Origin: Haliotis asinina
Taxonomy: Eukaryota; Mollusca; Gastropoda; Lepetellida; Haliotidae
Length of the DNA: 64,000 nt
NCBI RefSeq assembly: GCF_037392515.1
Contig: NC_090285.1
Coordinates: 5,149,501 to 5,213,500, forward strand
Reading direction: 5' to 3'
Shown piece by piece: positions 35,329-48,117 of the stretch (the first letter of the stretch is position 1; every line of letters starts with the position of its first letter). A model generated the notes under the pieces. That model made no database searches and had not been told where the DNA came from. It worked only from the letters and a program-made list of their open reading frames with translations. Made by a program: the position numbers and the translations under genes.

Positions 35329-36230
35329 ATGCCTAGATTTACTGAGGCTCAGCGCAACAATGCGATTCGTCAATTGGAGGCTGGGGAGTCTCAGCCTGCG
35401 ATTGAAAGCAACTGAATGTGTCACAGAGTACCATACCATGACTTTGGCATCGCTTTCGGCAGCAAGGATCAACACGTGATCGCCCGAGGTCAGGTTAGCC
35501 CCGTGTGGCCACACCCACTCAGGACAGGTTTATTCGGCTTCGACATTTGCGGAACAGGTTCACCACGGCATCCTCAACAACATCGGTAGTGCCAGGACTC
35601 AGAGCAATTTCTGATCAGACCGCCAGGAACCGCTTACGTGAGGCTGGTATTCGTTCCAGACGACCTTTGCGAGGACCTGCCCTTACATGTCAACATCGGT
35701 AACAATGCTGCGACGTCCCGACAGAAGAGCAGGTGTATATCAAGTCGTAACGAACGCTACGCTGCAAATTGTGTACAGGAATTGGACAGACTTGGTGATG
35801 GAAGTGTGGTGATTTGGGCTGGATTCTCACACAGTGGCAGGGCAGATCTCATTCAGGTCCAGGGCAATTTGACAGTTCAACGTTACCGTGATGAAATCAT
35901 CAGGCCTCATGTTCTTCCTTCTATGAACCACCAGAACGTCATTTTTCAGCATGGCCGCAGGGATTTCGTTGCTCGGAACAACGGTCAGGTTCTTGATTGG
36001 CCCTTGATTGACAGCTACAGACGTTACCTGCTCTGTTTGTGGCCTTGAGGGATGAGTGCCAACTCATTCCCAGACACGTCATCCGGAATCTGGTTCTGTC
36101 TATGGGACGCTTATGCCAAGCAACCGTTGATGCTAATGGTGGCGACACAAAATACTGACTGCTCTAGATCTGCAACCTTGACCTTGGAACACTTGTCATT
36201 TGTGACGTACAGTTTCTTGCAGCATTGAAC
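35329..36230 (+). pseudogene. Tc1-like transposase relic
   Basis: Starts with MPRFTEAQRNNAIRQLEAG, a Tc1-type helix-turn-helix entry. A second segment has TPTQDRFIRLRHLRNRF and SDQTARNRLREAGIRSRRP, the paired-type second helix region. The catalytic domain follows with VIWAGFSHSGRADLIQVQG and RYRDEIIRPHVLP. Frames change at least twice and the catalytic Asp after VIFQH is altered (HGRRDF in place of the usual HDNA). The third acidic region is missing. Terminal inverted repeats were not identified. Confidence 0.8.
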
Positions 36231-36379
36231 CGTTAATGTTCATTCAGGTTTTCTTCATGACTACCCTGTACTACTGAACCTTAAGTGTATAAACTGATAA
36301 CAATTTTCAGTTACGCGTTTCTTTTTTTTGAGTAGTATATATCTTCTACATATCTTTGCATTGACGAAATGAACCACTA

Positions 36380-36690
36380 AGGCTGCTTTCATGGAATGCT
36401 CTGCAGTTCTCTCTGTAACGCTTGTTCAAGTTCAAGTCAGGCAGTGAACATGGAGACAGTTAACACGAGTTTCTATAATGTTCCAAGCATGTTCAATAGT
36501 ATTACGATCAGGTGATCGTGCAGGCCAGTCCAAATGTGTGATGTTGTTGATCTACACATCATTTACAACTCTTTTTCAGGCACTTTCATCCACGGGCGGG
36601 CACTATCATCCATAAAAATGAAGTTCGGACCCACATGTGGCATCAGAAAAATGATTACAGGTAGGTTTTAAACGGTCAGACTGTATGTGT
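36380..36690 (-). pseudogene. Second Tc1-like transposase fragment, opposite strand
   Basis: On the minus strand there is a FMDDSARP-like piece, then LDWPARSPDRNTIEHAWNII. This matches the third catalytic segment of Tc1-type transposases (DWPA.SPDLNPIEHAWD). Stops interrupt it. It converges on the element at 35329-36230. Confidence 0.7.
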
Positions 36691-37208
36691 GAAATGTGGA
36701 GCACATTCATGTAGCACATTTTGCACGTGATGGTTTGGGTGGTTGTGTTCGGGTAATGATACCTATGTTATCAGATAACTCAATTTAACAGTCACTAGAA
36801 GTTATGCTTTCTTTGAATAGTTTCCTTTCAGAACCATACCGGCAGAAATCGCTATCAAGAATGACAAAGACATTACAGTGAAAATCACTGCTTTTATTTT
36901 TGTGAGGAGCATATTAGCAACGATACGGAGCAGGTCTCGTTGCTATACCCATGAGTCTAACTGCATATCGGGTATCACCATTGCAGCTAGACCTAACACC
37001 ACGAAGGTCAACTCGGGATGTTTCTGAACTAGAGCAGGTGAGTAATACGATGCGAGTGTCGGCATATCGCTGAGTGGTTGAGGCTGTTTCCCATGATGAG
37101 ATACCATGTGTGCATGGCCGCGTATATTCTTTAGCCGAGAGTGCCGCCAGTCTTTTCCCCCGCTTGTCCACGCTCGTGTCATCAGTATTAGACCATGACC
37201 ATATTAAT
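36691..37208. other. Unassigned stretch
   Basis: Between the Tc1 fragment and the Penelope-like element. The minus strand has two overlapping frames of about 80 codons (36914-37182) rich in Arg and Thr with no domain I recognise. They may be a remnant of the neighbouring transposon. Confidence 0.3.
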
Positions 37209-37963
37209 ACAAGACACTATTATGGATGACAACTTCTTTAATTCTTTTTAACACGACGTTTAATTCTTGCCCCTTCGTCAGGTGGATAATGAGCATAGGT
37301 AACAATGCAGAATATATACAGGTATACATGAAGCCAGAGAGATAAGATGTATATACAAGCACATAAATGCAGTTAGGTATGTACAATCACAGAGGAGAGA
37401 TGAAAAGGAGGAATGTTTTAACAGTACATGGTTGTTTACACAGCTGATGGATTGAGAGTCTATGAGTCCTTGTTGACACACCAGGCAGAGGGTAGGTACA
37501 CGCCTTGATGTCTATTGATCTGAGGTTCTAATCTTCTGATTTTGATTGCTTCCCAAAGCTTCCTCCTCCGCCAATCACTGATGTTGGAAGCCAGGATGTC
37601 GGTGTTTTTCCAGTTGATGGATTGGTTTGGATAGTTGACGATGTGTTCAGAGAGGGCCGATTTCAGATCTAATTTTCTCACTGAAGTTTTGTGCTCTTTG
37701 AGTCTGATGTTGAGTGGTCTGCAGGTTTCACCTATGTAGCTGCTGCCGCAAGCACAGTTTATCTTGTAGATGCAGCCTCTGGGGTTGGGGTTGGGGTTGG
37801 TTTGATAACTGCCACCTCTTCCATTTGCTCTGAGGATGTATATCTATATATATTCTGCAATGTTACCTATACTCATTATCCACCTGACGAAGGGGCAAGA
37901 ATTAGCCTTGAAACGGCATGTTAAAAAGAATTAACGAAGTTGTCATCCATAATAGTGTCTTGT
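37209..37963 (-). mobile_element. Truncated Penelope-like element with inverted terminal repeats
   Basis: The minus strand encodes only the C-terminal GIY-YIG endonuclease (about 37460-37790): GCIYKINCACGSSYIGET, then RLKEHKTSV and HQGVYLPSAW, ending at TAG. The outer ends are inverted copies of each other: ACAAGACACTATTATGGATG from 37209, and its complement ending at 37963, each continuing inward for about 110 bp. An inverted partial pLTR at the truncated 5' side is typical of Penelope-like insertions. A GGGGTT run lies at 37780-37800. A hammerhead-like core is present in the right arm. Confidence 0.85.
37884..37914 (+). other. Hammerhead-ribozyme-like core in PLE terminal repeat
   Basis: CTGACGA, then a possible 5 bp stem (GGGGC/GCCTT with G-T pairs) closed by AAGAATTA, then GAAAC. 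This fits the CUGANGA-stem II-GAAA core. Hammerhead motifs are known from Penelope-like elements. Stem I pairing was not found by eye, so activity is unproven. The left arm has lost the GAAA segment. Confidence 0.35.
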
Positions 37964-37969
37964 CTTACC

Positions 37970-38827
37970 TCACCAACTTCTAAATGCCTTTGAAGAATTT
38001 CATGAACAAATTCTCTTCAAAAACGTAGAGGAACTGTACTTTCAATGTACGATTGTCGAAATTGGGAGATATTTGGGATTGAATCAATGTTGATACAATA
38101 ATAATGGAAGTTTTGAGAATGTATCACCACATGAATTTCATTCAAAGCAAAGTTGTTCGTTCAGTTATTCCCCTTGGTAGGAGACTCGAGTGTGACATGA
38201 ACATTTCAGGTTTACAATTTTAAGTCACTACTGTGTGATCTGATCCTGAAAACCCTGGCCACTCACAGATGCAAGAAAATTATCGAAAAACATGGTCTAC
38301 AGTGATTTCTCGACCTGCCTGTAAAATGTCCAGATTCATAATGACACCCCATGCACGTGTTTATAGGCTCCCACGTGCTTTCCATGCATTGTGCGTGCGT
38401 GTGGTGATAACGTGAAATGATGCTGCAATCACAGGAAGAATGTCATTGTAACGTTCCTTAATGTGTTTTCTTTCTACCAGACTTCAAAGTTCAGGCTCCC
38501 CTACTTTTTTTTACTTTTTTCTTGGTCGTCATGAAAACCGTGACAGTCCTTTTTCCAGGGTTTGTTTTGGCTTTATAACATAATCCTTTTGATAGATATA
38601 TTTTGTAGAACGGGCTTACGTAGGTGAAACTCCTTGGCAAAAAGTGCGGAAACTGAATCCGTTGTCCGTTTACTTTCTCAACGCTGAAATATGTGTCAGT
38701 GTATGTTGTTTAATACTACAACATAGCTGTGCATATGGGAGACGAAATTGTTGACGCACCCATAAAATAATGAATTTCAGTAGCAGTGAGTGCTTATTTA
38801 CAAATGTGACAGATTTGATCTGGAGAC
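37970..38827. other. P450 relic P4 downstream flank
   Basis: No gene. About 38590-38720 matches 54815-54960 (GATAGATAT...GTGCGGAAAC...CGTTTACTTTCTCAACGCTG), the corresponding flank of relic P5, showing that P4 and P5 are paralogous loci. Confidence 0.5.
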
Positions 38828-38840
38828 CTTTCATGATGGG

Positions 38841-39107
38841 GACCCGTGAAGGTCCCGGGGTAGAATAGGCCTTCAGCAACCTATGCTTGCCATAAAAGGT
38901 GACTATGCTTGTCGTAAGAGGCGACTAACGGGATCGGGTGGTCAGACTAGCTGACTTGGTTGACACATGTCATCGGTTCCCATTGCGCAGATCGATGCTC
39001 ACGTTGTTGATAACTGGATTGTCTGGTCCAGACTCGATTATTTACAGACCGTCGCCATATAGCTGGAATATTGCTAAGTGCGACGTAAAACTAAACTCAC
39101 TCAATCA
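38841..39107 (+). mobile_element. Complete SINE family I with 13 bp target duplication
   Basis: 267 bp bounded by CTTTCATGATGGG on both sides (38828-38840 and 39108-39120). Order: GACCCGTGAAGGTCCCGGGG head; CTTGTCGTAAGAGGCGACTA; TTGGTTGACACATGTCATCG; TGGATTGTCTGGTCCAGAC; GATTATTTACAGACCGTC; AGCTGGAATATTGC; a tail of AACTCACTCA. This copy defines the family's ends. Target-site duplication and tail show LINE-mediated insertion. Confidence 0.9.
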
Positions 39108-39589
39108 CTTTCATGATGGGACATTTTCTTGGAGGTTTACTGTGCCTAAAGGACACAAAAATGAGAAGAACTTTCCGACTTGACTTATGTCTTATCTTGA
39201 ACGTGTAAACCATACCAGTAAACAATGCGAAGAGCAGCATGCGGGTCATTGGTTCATCAAGCGAAATACTGATCTGATCAACCAGCTAATTTCTTTACGA
39301 ATGGGAGGCTGTATTTAGTGTTATAATTAACTTTGCAAATATACCAAAACTCTTTCCTAACAGTTTATTTTCTCAAAAACTGTAACTGTTTTGTTAGAAA
39401 CGAATGTCTATTACCAACACTCACTGAGAGAAAACACAGCGAATTCTTTCTTGGTTACTTTCCCTCTTTATCAGGGAAATAGTCGGAAACAGCTCTGAAG
39501 TTGTCCGAACCCCCAAACATGTTCGTTTTAAGTTTTTGAAGGGCATTTAGAAGTGAAACACCGCCCAGTTCCACTCACGTCTCCTCGCT

Positions 39590-40888
39590 CCATTTGGCAA
39601 AGATGGCAAGTCCTACATCAGCGACTCTTCATCCTTTGTCAACCAGCTGAAAGAATCCAACCTCACAGGCACCATGGTCAGCTACGACGTCGTGGACCTC
39701 TTTACCAACATCCCACTAGAAGAAGCCCTGGACATCCTTCGCAGCAAGTTAGCCAACAGGATAGATGACTTGGACACCCACATCACCATAGACAGCATCA
39801 TCAACCTCGCCCGCAGCTGCTTTGACACCTCCTACTTCAATTTAATGGTAAGATATACAAGCAGATCCACGGTCTCCCCATGGTGACCTCTTTCTCCTCT
39901 CATTACAGAAATCTTCATGACCTCCTTCGAGGAAGCAGCCCTCTCCACAGCTCCGTTCCAGCCCCTCTGTTGGTACCGCAAAGTCGACGACACCTTCACC
40001 ACCATCGCCAATGACAACGACCCCAGCGAGCTCCTCAACCACCTCAAAGACCAACATCCAAGAATCAAGTTCACCATGGAGACTGAGACCAACCAACACC
40101 TGCCCTTCCTTGATGTATCCCTCCACACCACAGACGATGGACTCAGAACCTCAGTATACCGCAAGCCGACGCACACCGACCAGTACATCCACTACAACTC
40201 CTGCCACCATCCTCAGATCAAGCAAGCTATCATCGCCACCCTTACCAGACGTGCCAAAGCCCTCTGCCATCCTGATGCCCTAAACAATGAACTGGACCAC
40301 CTCATAAAGACATTCACCACACTAAACGGTTACCCTCCCCAGCTCGTCACAGCCACCATCAACAAGACCCTCAAGGACCGAGAACCCCGTCTCAAGCCTT
40401 CTCCATCACCCATCAGAGTAACCATACCCTACCTTGGCCCCATCAGTCATCAAATATCACGCCTCATCAAGACCAAAGCCAGCATCGGTGTCACCTTCTC
40501 CAGTGGCAAGACCATCAAGACCTACCTAAAAGCCAACGGTAAAGGACCCAGCTGTGAACACCCGAACCCGAGAGGATGCATCTACCAGATCCCTTGCAAC
40601 TGTGGCGACCTATACATTGGAGAAACGCTGAGACCAATCAACACCAGAATGAAGGAACACCAGACCTCTGTCAGCAAACTCGACCAGAAATCAGCCATCT
40701 CTGAACACATTCTCAAGAACCCTGGACATTCAATCCGATGGGAGGACACTAGGATACTATCCACCAACAACAACAACTGGCGCCAAAGGAAACTGCAAGA
40801 AGCCATCGAGATCCGGAGACAGAAACCAGCTATCAACCGTGACCAAGGAGTGTACCTACCAAGTGCCTGGGACTTATTGATAAATTAA
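39590..40888 (+). pseudogene. Penelope-like reverse transcriptase and GIY-YIG endonuclease
   Basis: The frame starts truncated within the RT (DGKSYISDSSSFVNQL), then YDVVDLFTNIPLEE, a palm motif of Penelope-type RT. A one-base shift near 39842 and a compensating change near 39895 damage the GLPMG.PLSPLI block. The main frame from 39917 (323 codons) holds KVDDTF with the catalytic Asp pair, the QHLPFLDV and YRKPTHTDQYIHYNSCHHP blocks, then the GIY-YIG domain (GCIYQIPCNCGDLYIGETLR, MKEH, conserved C-terminal HILKNPGHSI and GVYLPSAW). The fused endonuclease supplies the nick used for priming. This copy is broken at its 5' end and by the frame shift. Confidence 0.9.
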
Positions 40889-41261
40889 TCTCATCTATCT
40901 GTGTACATTCTATCTATGTAATTCATGTATAGCCAATCTACCCGTGTACATCCTTATCTACTTGTGTTTGTACATCATCAACCCCCATGTAAACATGCCC
41001 ATCAACCCTCATGTAGTCATGTACATCATCCTTAATCCCCAATCATGTACATCGTCCTTACCCCCTACCTGTGTTATGTAAACATATCCCATCATCTGTA
41101 ATGTATTACCATTGGCTTCTATCATTGCTATCATAACTGTCGGGTTCCAATCAGCGCTTGTTTATACTGGCTTCCAGCTTTCGTTAATTCATTCCACTTG
41201 TTACTTTGTTATTGTTTTACCTGTACATATAAATATAGCTCTGTACCCCATTCTCTATCAC

Positions 41262-41292
41262 CTGATAAAGGAGTAAGCATTAACTCCGAAAC
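41262..41292 (+). other. Degenerate hammerhead-like core at PLE 3' end
   Basis: CTGATAA, a perfect 5 bp stem GGAGT/ACTCC with an eight-base loop, then GAAAC. The invariant G of CUGANGA is A here, which would be expected to abolish cleavage. Confidence 0.35.
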
Positions 41293-41670
41293 GTTGTGTT
41301 CTCATATAAAGAAGTTGATATCCATAAATCTTCGTTCTTATGTTCGTTTTGTTGGCTATGATAAGGACACATTTAGGGAAGGTGGATCCACGGAACTGAA
41401 CATCATAGGGAATATGAAGGTAAGAAAGGTAAAACGTCTACGACCTTGGCCGAAACTGTCATCCGGAAGGTCATAAATCTGACAAGCTAAGGATCACTAC
41501 TTTCAAAACGATTTTCAAATACTGTTAAACAAAGCAAACTGGACACCGCATTGTGGTATCAGCCGCATGTAGTCGAAACCAAGTCCTGTCTCTGATTTAA
41601 TGCCTGCAAGAAGATGCGAGATGTCCTGATGAATTTGTTGTTCAGAACAGGCCGCATGTATCTCATGTTC

Positions 41671-42531
41671 ACCTGTTTTATAGTTGACACAATTTCTTCC
41701 ACTGAGGTCATGCTATCATTGCATAATAACCCAGACTCTTAAGTATTGGGTGGTATCGACTTTATTTCAAAGGCATCAATAGTTGCTTATTGGTAATGAA
41801 ACAACAACAGTGGTACTTTCTGGGGAAAAAATCTCAACCGGTTGGTTTGAATGGATCTCTGGCACTCGAATAATGTAGCAGGTACCTTTTTTATTGACCG
41901 TAGAGAGGCATAATATGCTATGGAGTGCACGACTCCATGCTGGAGCTGGTTACACATTGGCAAGCGTGAAACTATAGATATACAAAGTCAGGGAATGCAC
42001 GACTCGAACTCCATGGGTTACATTCACGTTCGAGCTGGTTACACATCAGCTACAAAGATAATTCAGATATAGAAAACCAGGGAGTGCATAATTCCAGCAG
42101 CAAACTCCATGGGCAATGCTGGTTATACACTGGCCACAAAGAGTAGATCTCCAGCAGCAAACCCATGGGTTTGCATGTTGGAACTGGTTATTTATTGGAA
42201 AAGAGAATTGCAGATTTTCAACGTGTGAAATAAAGCTATTGGACCATTTTTAGAAAGCCAGAGCATAGACTTCCAATGACTCCATTAATCCATTAACTTG
42301 GCTTCCCGAGTACATTTTGTGACATATGTAACTAATTTAGCTAGCTTCTAATCGTCTATTTATAGACTAAGTATTGTAGACTAGCGATGTATTTACGACC
42401 AATCAGATTAACCCATTAAATTCACTTCTCAACTGTCGTCCATCTTTATAGTTGTAAATATCACACATTTCCTATAATTTGTGACAACAATACACCAAGG
42501 CAGTGTCATCTGAGTCATATTTTCCTACTTG
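41671..42531. other. Non-coding stretch
   Basis: No gene. About 41925-42190 has loose internal repetition of GGAGTGCA(C/T)GACTCCA and CCATGGGTT...GCTGGTTACAC (about 80 bp spacing, three degenerate units). Confidence 0.4.
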
Positions 42532-42792
42532 TTACATCAGGTAATTCACATGATTTAATAAATTTGTCATAGAACATTCTACAACCTTTGGAGGCATAAT
42601 ATGGCCATACACTGCATCACGACCCGGATTTTTGTTCTCATTAATAGAACTGACCATACTAACTGAATATCTGTTCTTGAACTCATTAAAAGAAGGTAGA
42701 GCGTCAGAATTACAGAGGTCCTTTACTTCAGTAATGCCATACTCAAAACAACTTTTAAGAAAAAAGGATGAATAAAAAAAACTCTTAGACAT
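42532..42792 (-). pseudogene. Possible LINE ORF2 C-terminal fragment (L1/Tx1-like)
   Basis: An 86-codon frame containing FEYGITEVKDLCNSDALPSF and FNEFKNRYSVS. This resembles the region after the RT in L1-type ORF2 proteins (a 'G I ... D L ... F L ... L . . K Y' pattern). The similarity is short, so the call is tentative. Confidence 0.4.
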
Positions 42793-42857
42793 AGGTTCTC
42801 AGGGAACTCGTAGACAAAGGTTCTCAGGGAACTCTTAGACAAAGGTTCTCAGGGAAT
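42784..42857. repeat. Three tandem 26-27 bp repeats
   Basis: CTTAGACAAAGGTTCTCAGGG occurs three times in a row with one-base variants. It starts at the edge of the L1-like fragment. Confidence 0.8.
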
Positions 42858-43009
42858 ATTTGAGACAGATCACTCTGATCAGTTATGAATAGACTTCTGT
42901 TTCTCTTTCATTATAGAAGAACAACTTTTCAACAGAGGGTCAGCCATTGGCGTCATTTTGTATAACAACAGTCAATATAACTTCAGTCAACGTGGTGATC
43001 CAAACTGTA

Positions 43010-44318
<1,309 letters not shown>

Positions 44319-44399
44319 GATGATTGTACGTTAATATCCAATCTCTCTAAAACCTGACACAAGAGAGCGAGACTTTCTGCAACTGTCGAGTGTCACGTT

Positions 44400-45299
<900 letters not shown>

Positions 45300-45415
45300 T
45301 TTTAAATTATCAGTGTGCAGATCATGTTACTAACATAAAAACTGATGGATATATGGCGAAACTGGGTTCAGTCTTGAATGTACCAAAGTAAATTTCTTTA
45401 GCTGTATCAAGGAAT

Positions 45416-45490
45416 GATGGGGTACGCTCGTGGTTAAAGCGTTCGTTTGTCAGGTCAAATGCGGGTGTTTGATTCCCGACAAAGGCACAA
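45416..45490 (+). mobile_element. Decayed tRNA-like SINE head
   Basis: GGGTACGCTCGTGGTTAAAGC (A-box region) and GGGTGTTTGATTCCC (B-box region) spaced as in a tRNA. No body recognised. Confidence 0.45.
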
Positions 45491-48117
45491 TAACACTGAT
45501 CCTTAGTGTCTTGTAACTACAGTATTTTCATAAAAGGCAAAGAACTTAATTTCAATTTAAAAGAAAAGAGACTAAGTACTTTGGAAGATCCACGTGCTCA
45601 GAAGATCTATATCGGGGATACAAGTGCAAGAATCATCTTCAATCACATTCCACAAACATCAGATAAATGACAAGCATATGTATTCCTATTTTGCCCAGCT
45701 CTGTCCTCTCTCAAGGCCTAGCAACCATAATGCTGCGGTCACTATCTCAAGTAGCCATGATTTCTTTACAGTATTCTCTAATACACCTATGAAAAGCCCT
45801 GATTTTCATAGGTGTGGAAAGAGTGGGGAAACACGTGCAAAGTATTTGCTGAGATTATCCTCCACAACATCATGTGTACATTTAACAAACATTTATCATT
45901 AAGTGCAACCAAAGCCATATTTCCAGACAGCATGATACATTAATCATACCCGCATAGAAGTACATGTTGCCATGTCTTCCAGTATGATTAAGTCAGTGAA
46001 ATACTTAGTCTAACATTTTCCAAACACAACTCTAGAGGATCCTATCTTCAAGCAGCGACTTCTAGCCATACATAGCTAGACTTGCATAGAATATAGCCAT
46101 CATATAAGGCATCATAGACATTTCACAAACATGGCACGGACCCTTAGCCACATTAGCGTTTTGCCTCACCATTTGCGAAGTAAGCGCTGTCAGCTGTAAA
46201 TGTTACTGGAGATGTTGGTCCCAGCAGCAATAGGTGTGTGGTATGTTTATTCTGAACCTGGGAACATCTAGACATGATTCATTTAGGGCGTCAACATTGC
46301 AGCAAGGGCTGGATGGAAGGGAAAGTACTGTGACTGTGACTGTGACTGTGACTGTGACTGTGACTGTGACTGTGACTGTGACTGTGACAATAAGATGGAA
46401 AAGAAATGACCAGCAGATCATTGTCTGGGTCCTTTAATTGAGATATGGTTCAAAGGTTTAACCTAGATTTCGATGTGTTACGAATGTACATTTGGTTGAA
46501 AATGAAACAAATACAATTGCCCCGAGTCAATGTGTACAGATAATTCACAAGTATAACAACATGAGCATCCATTTATTTCTTGTACCCGTCGGTTTATATA
46601 CACTCAATCGCTTGTGTCGAATCAGTGGTTTAGGGTTCTATTGCAATTCTTGTGCATTTGCGCGTGTTGATGACGCTTCATTGATGTAACATCACTATTT
46701 GATTATGACTGACAAACACATGTTCATGATATGGTCGAAATCGTGCCATGGATTAGCAGATGTATCATGAAAAGTTTTTTGCAGATGGCTTCAAACTCGC
46801 GCTTACAAAAGCCTATAAAGTCGATCACAATACTTCGTTTTACATCATTTCTGTTCTCTCAACATGCTCACGTCAAAATGCTAGGTATGGCATTACTACT
46901 GCAGATGATAGTATATCGTGACATTTGATAATTTGTTTCAACTCTATCACTGCTAACTGGGTATCTCTACAATCATATGTGTACTAGAGAACTTTTCTCA
47001 GTAATATGAATACATATGTATGTAGCGTGAAACCGGCAGACACCCATGGAAGAAAGTGTTTGCCAACCTGTAACAACGGTGTCCTGTATCTATGAAAGAG
47101 GCATAGCGTATAGATAAATATCATGTATTTGTATCTTGGTCCTTTAATGATGATACATACTGGGATCTTTCACAATAATCTCTCTGGCTATCAGACTTAG
47201 GGTACTTCTTATACACAACCCGTATTTCTATTATTACATCTATACAGTAACATTCTTCGAACGTTTGCCGTATACGTCAGTGAGACACATCGCACACTAC
47301 CCCTTTCTCCTTTCATGCTTTCAAACGATTGTTACAAGTTCAAAGAATCCTGGTCAAAGTAGCACAGCCTTAATACTATTGCCTACAATTCTCTAACATA
47401 CACATTGTACTATAAATGGGTAGAGCTTTCATCCGTTCGGGGAAGTATCAGAAAGATAACATTAAAATTATCCCCTGTGCTGTCGAAAGCTTAATATAAC
47501 ATTAAACCACTGATTTATAGCATTCATGCCGGAATGACATTTTTAACGGTGTCTTACCGCCTAGCCCAAAATTCGATTTCCCCTATTGTCACCTAGCCCA
47601 AAATCTATTTTTCCCTATTCCCACAAGGTCCCAAGCCCAAAGGAGCAGTGTTGTTACACGGGATTAACGCTCTGAGTTATAGCCTGTTTCCCCGATATCT
47701 TGAGTGAGTGTTCACTCTGTGTCATCCACTACCTTGGATAAAGATATTGCCTTGGGTGAGCGTCCACTTACTATCTTTAGAGTTCACTCAGTGTCATCCA
47801 GTTCATATCATAAAAAACTCAGACAACTTAGACAGCTTGTCTCAAAATCGCAAACGCACAGGTATATTGATAACCTTAAAGGCTGACAATTTCTAGTCTA
47901 CAATGGCTTTCAGTTCGGCGTTAAGAACAGGTATAAGGACATAGTAGACATCATCCCATGGGTTGTCGAGCGACAGCTACGGCACCTTAGTTAAGTCAGA
48001 CCAGAACCACAACCACCAGAGTGACCGCCGTTCTATTGAAATCGTGAATCATATATCTGTGTACCTTTCTACAATGTTTTTCTCGACTTTGAAAATGCAG
48101 CATTGAGCTCCCCACAG
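45491..48117. other. Long stretch without a recognisable gene
   Basis: Apart from the hexanucleotide run at 46327-46388 and a short loose repeat of CTAGCCCAAAAT...CCCTATT at 47563-47635, I see no domain, RNA gene or transposon. Several frames of 60-100 codons look random in composition. Confidence 0.35.
46327..46388. repeat. Hexanucleotide CTGTGA microsatellite, about 10 units
   Basis: Perfect tandem CTGTGA. Its six-base period produces an artificial Thr-Val frame on both strands. Confidence 0.97.

Larger units (their letters stand above)
39530..41339 (+). mobile_element. 5'-truncated Penelope-like element
   Basis: 1810 bp bounded by the 11 bp duplication ATGTTCGTTTT (39519-39529 and 41340-41350). 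It contains reverse transcriptase and GIY-YIG endonuclease coding sequence, then a 3' region of about 450 bp ending near a CTGATAAAGGAG...CTCCGAAAC hairpin and GAAGTTGATATCCATAAA. Both the 5' end and the upstream pLTR are missing. It lies inside the exon 3 relic of P450 P4. Confidence 0.9.
39121..41670 (-). pseudogene. Cytochrome P450 relic, CYP2 clan (P4)
   Basis: Heavily decayed minus-strand pieces in the right order. Exon 2-like, about 41462-41660: reading through gives EQQIHQDISHLLAGIK, GLGFDYMRLI and an ENRFESSDP segment, matching the helix E-F region of copy A (HEEIAQFVL...GQGFHIDRL...GKRFEYTDP). Exon 3-like, 41340-41420 and 39465-39529: matches the [13 protein letters not shown] to FRPDRF region, split by the Penelope-like element. 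Exon 4-like, about 39121-39275: ISLDEPMTRMLLF, where the haem Cys is replaced by Ser. A SINE cuts its left end. Stops and shifts throughout. Confidence 0.75.

Noticed and set aside
39832..40836. Minus-strand frames over the Penelope-like RT
   Set aside because: They are antisense shadows of the RT and GIY-YIG coding sequence.
45594..45902. A 102-codon frame, and others of 60-90 codons at 46.5-46.9, 47.7 and 53.6 kb
   Set aside because: Ordinary lengths for AT-rich non-coding DNA, with no domain, splice pattern or conservation visible in paralogous segments.
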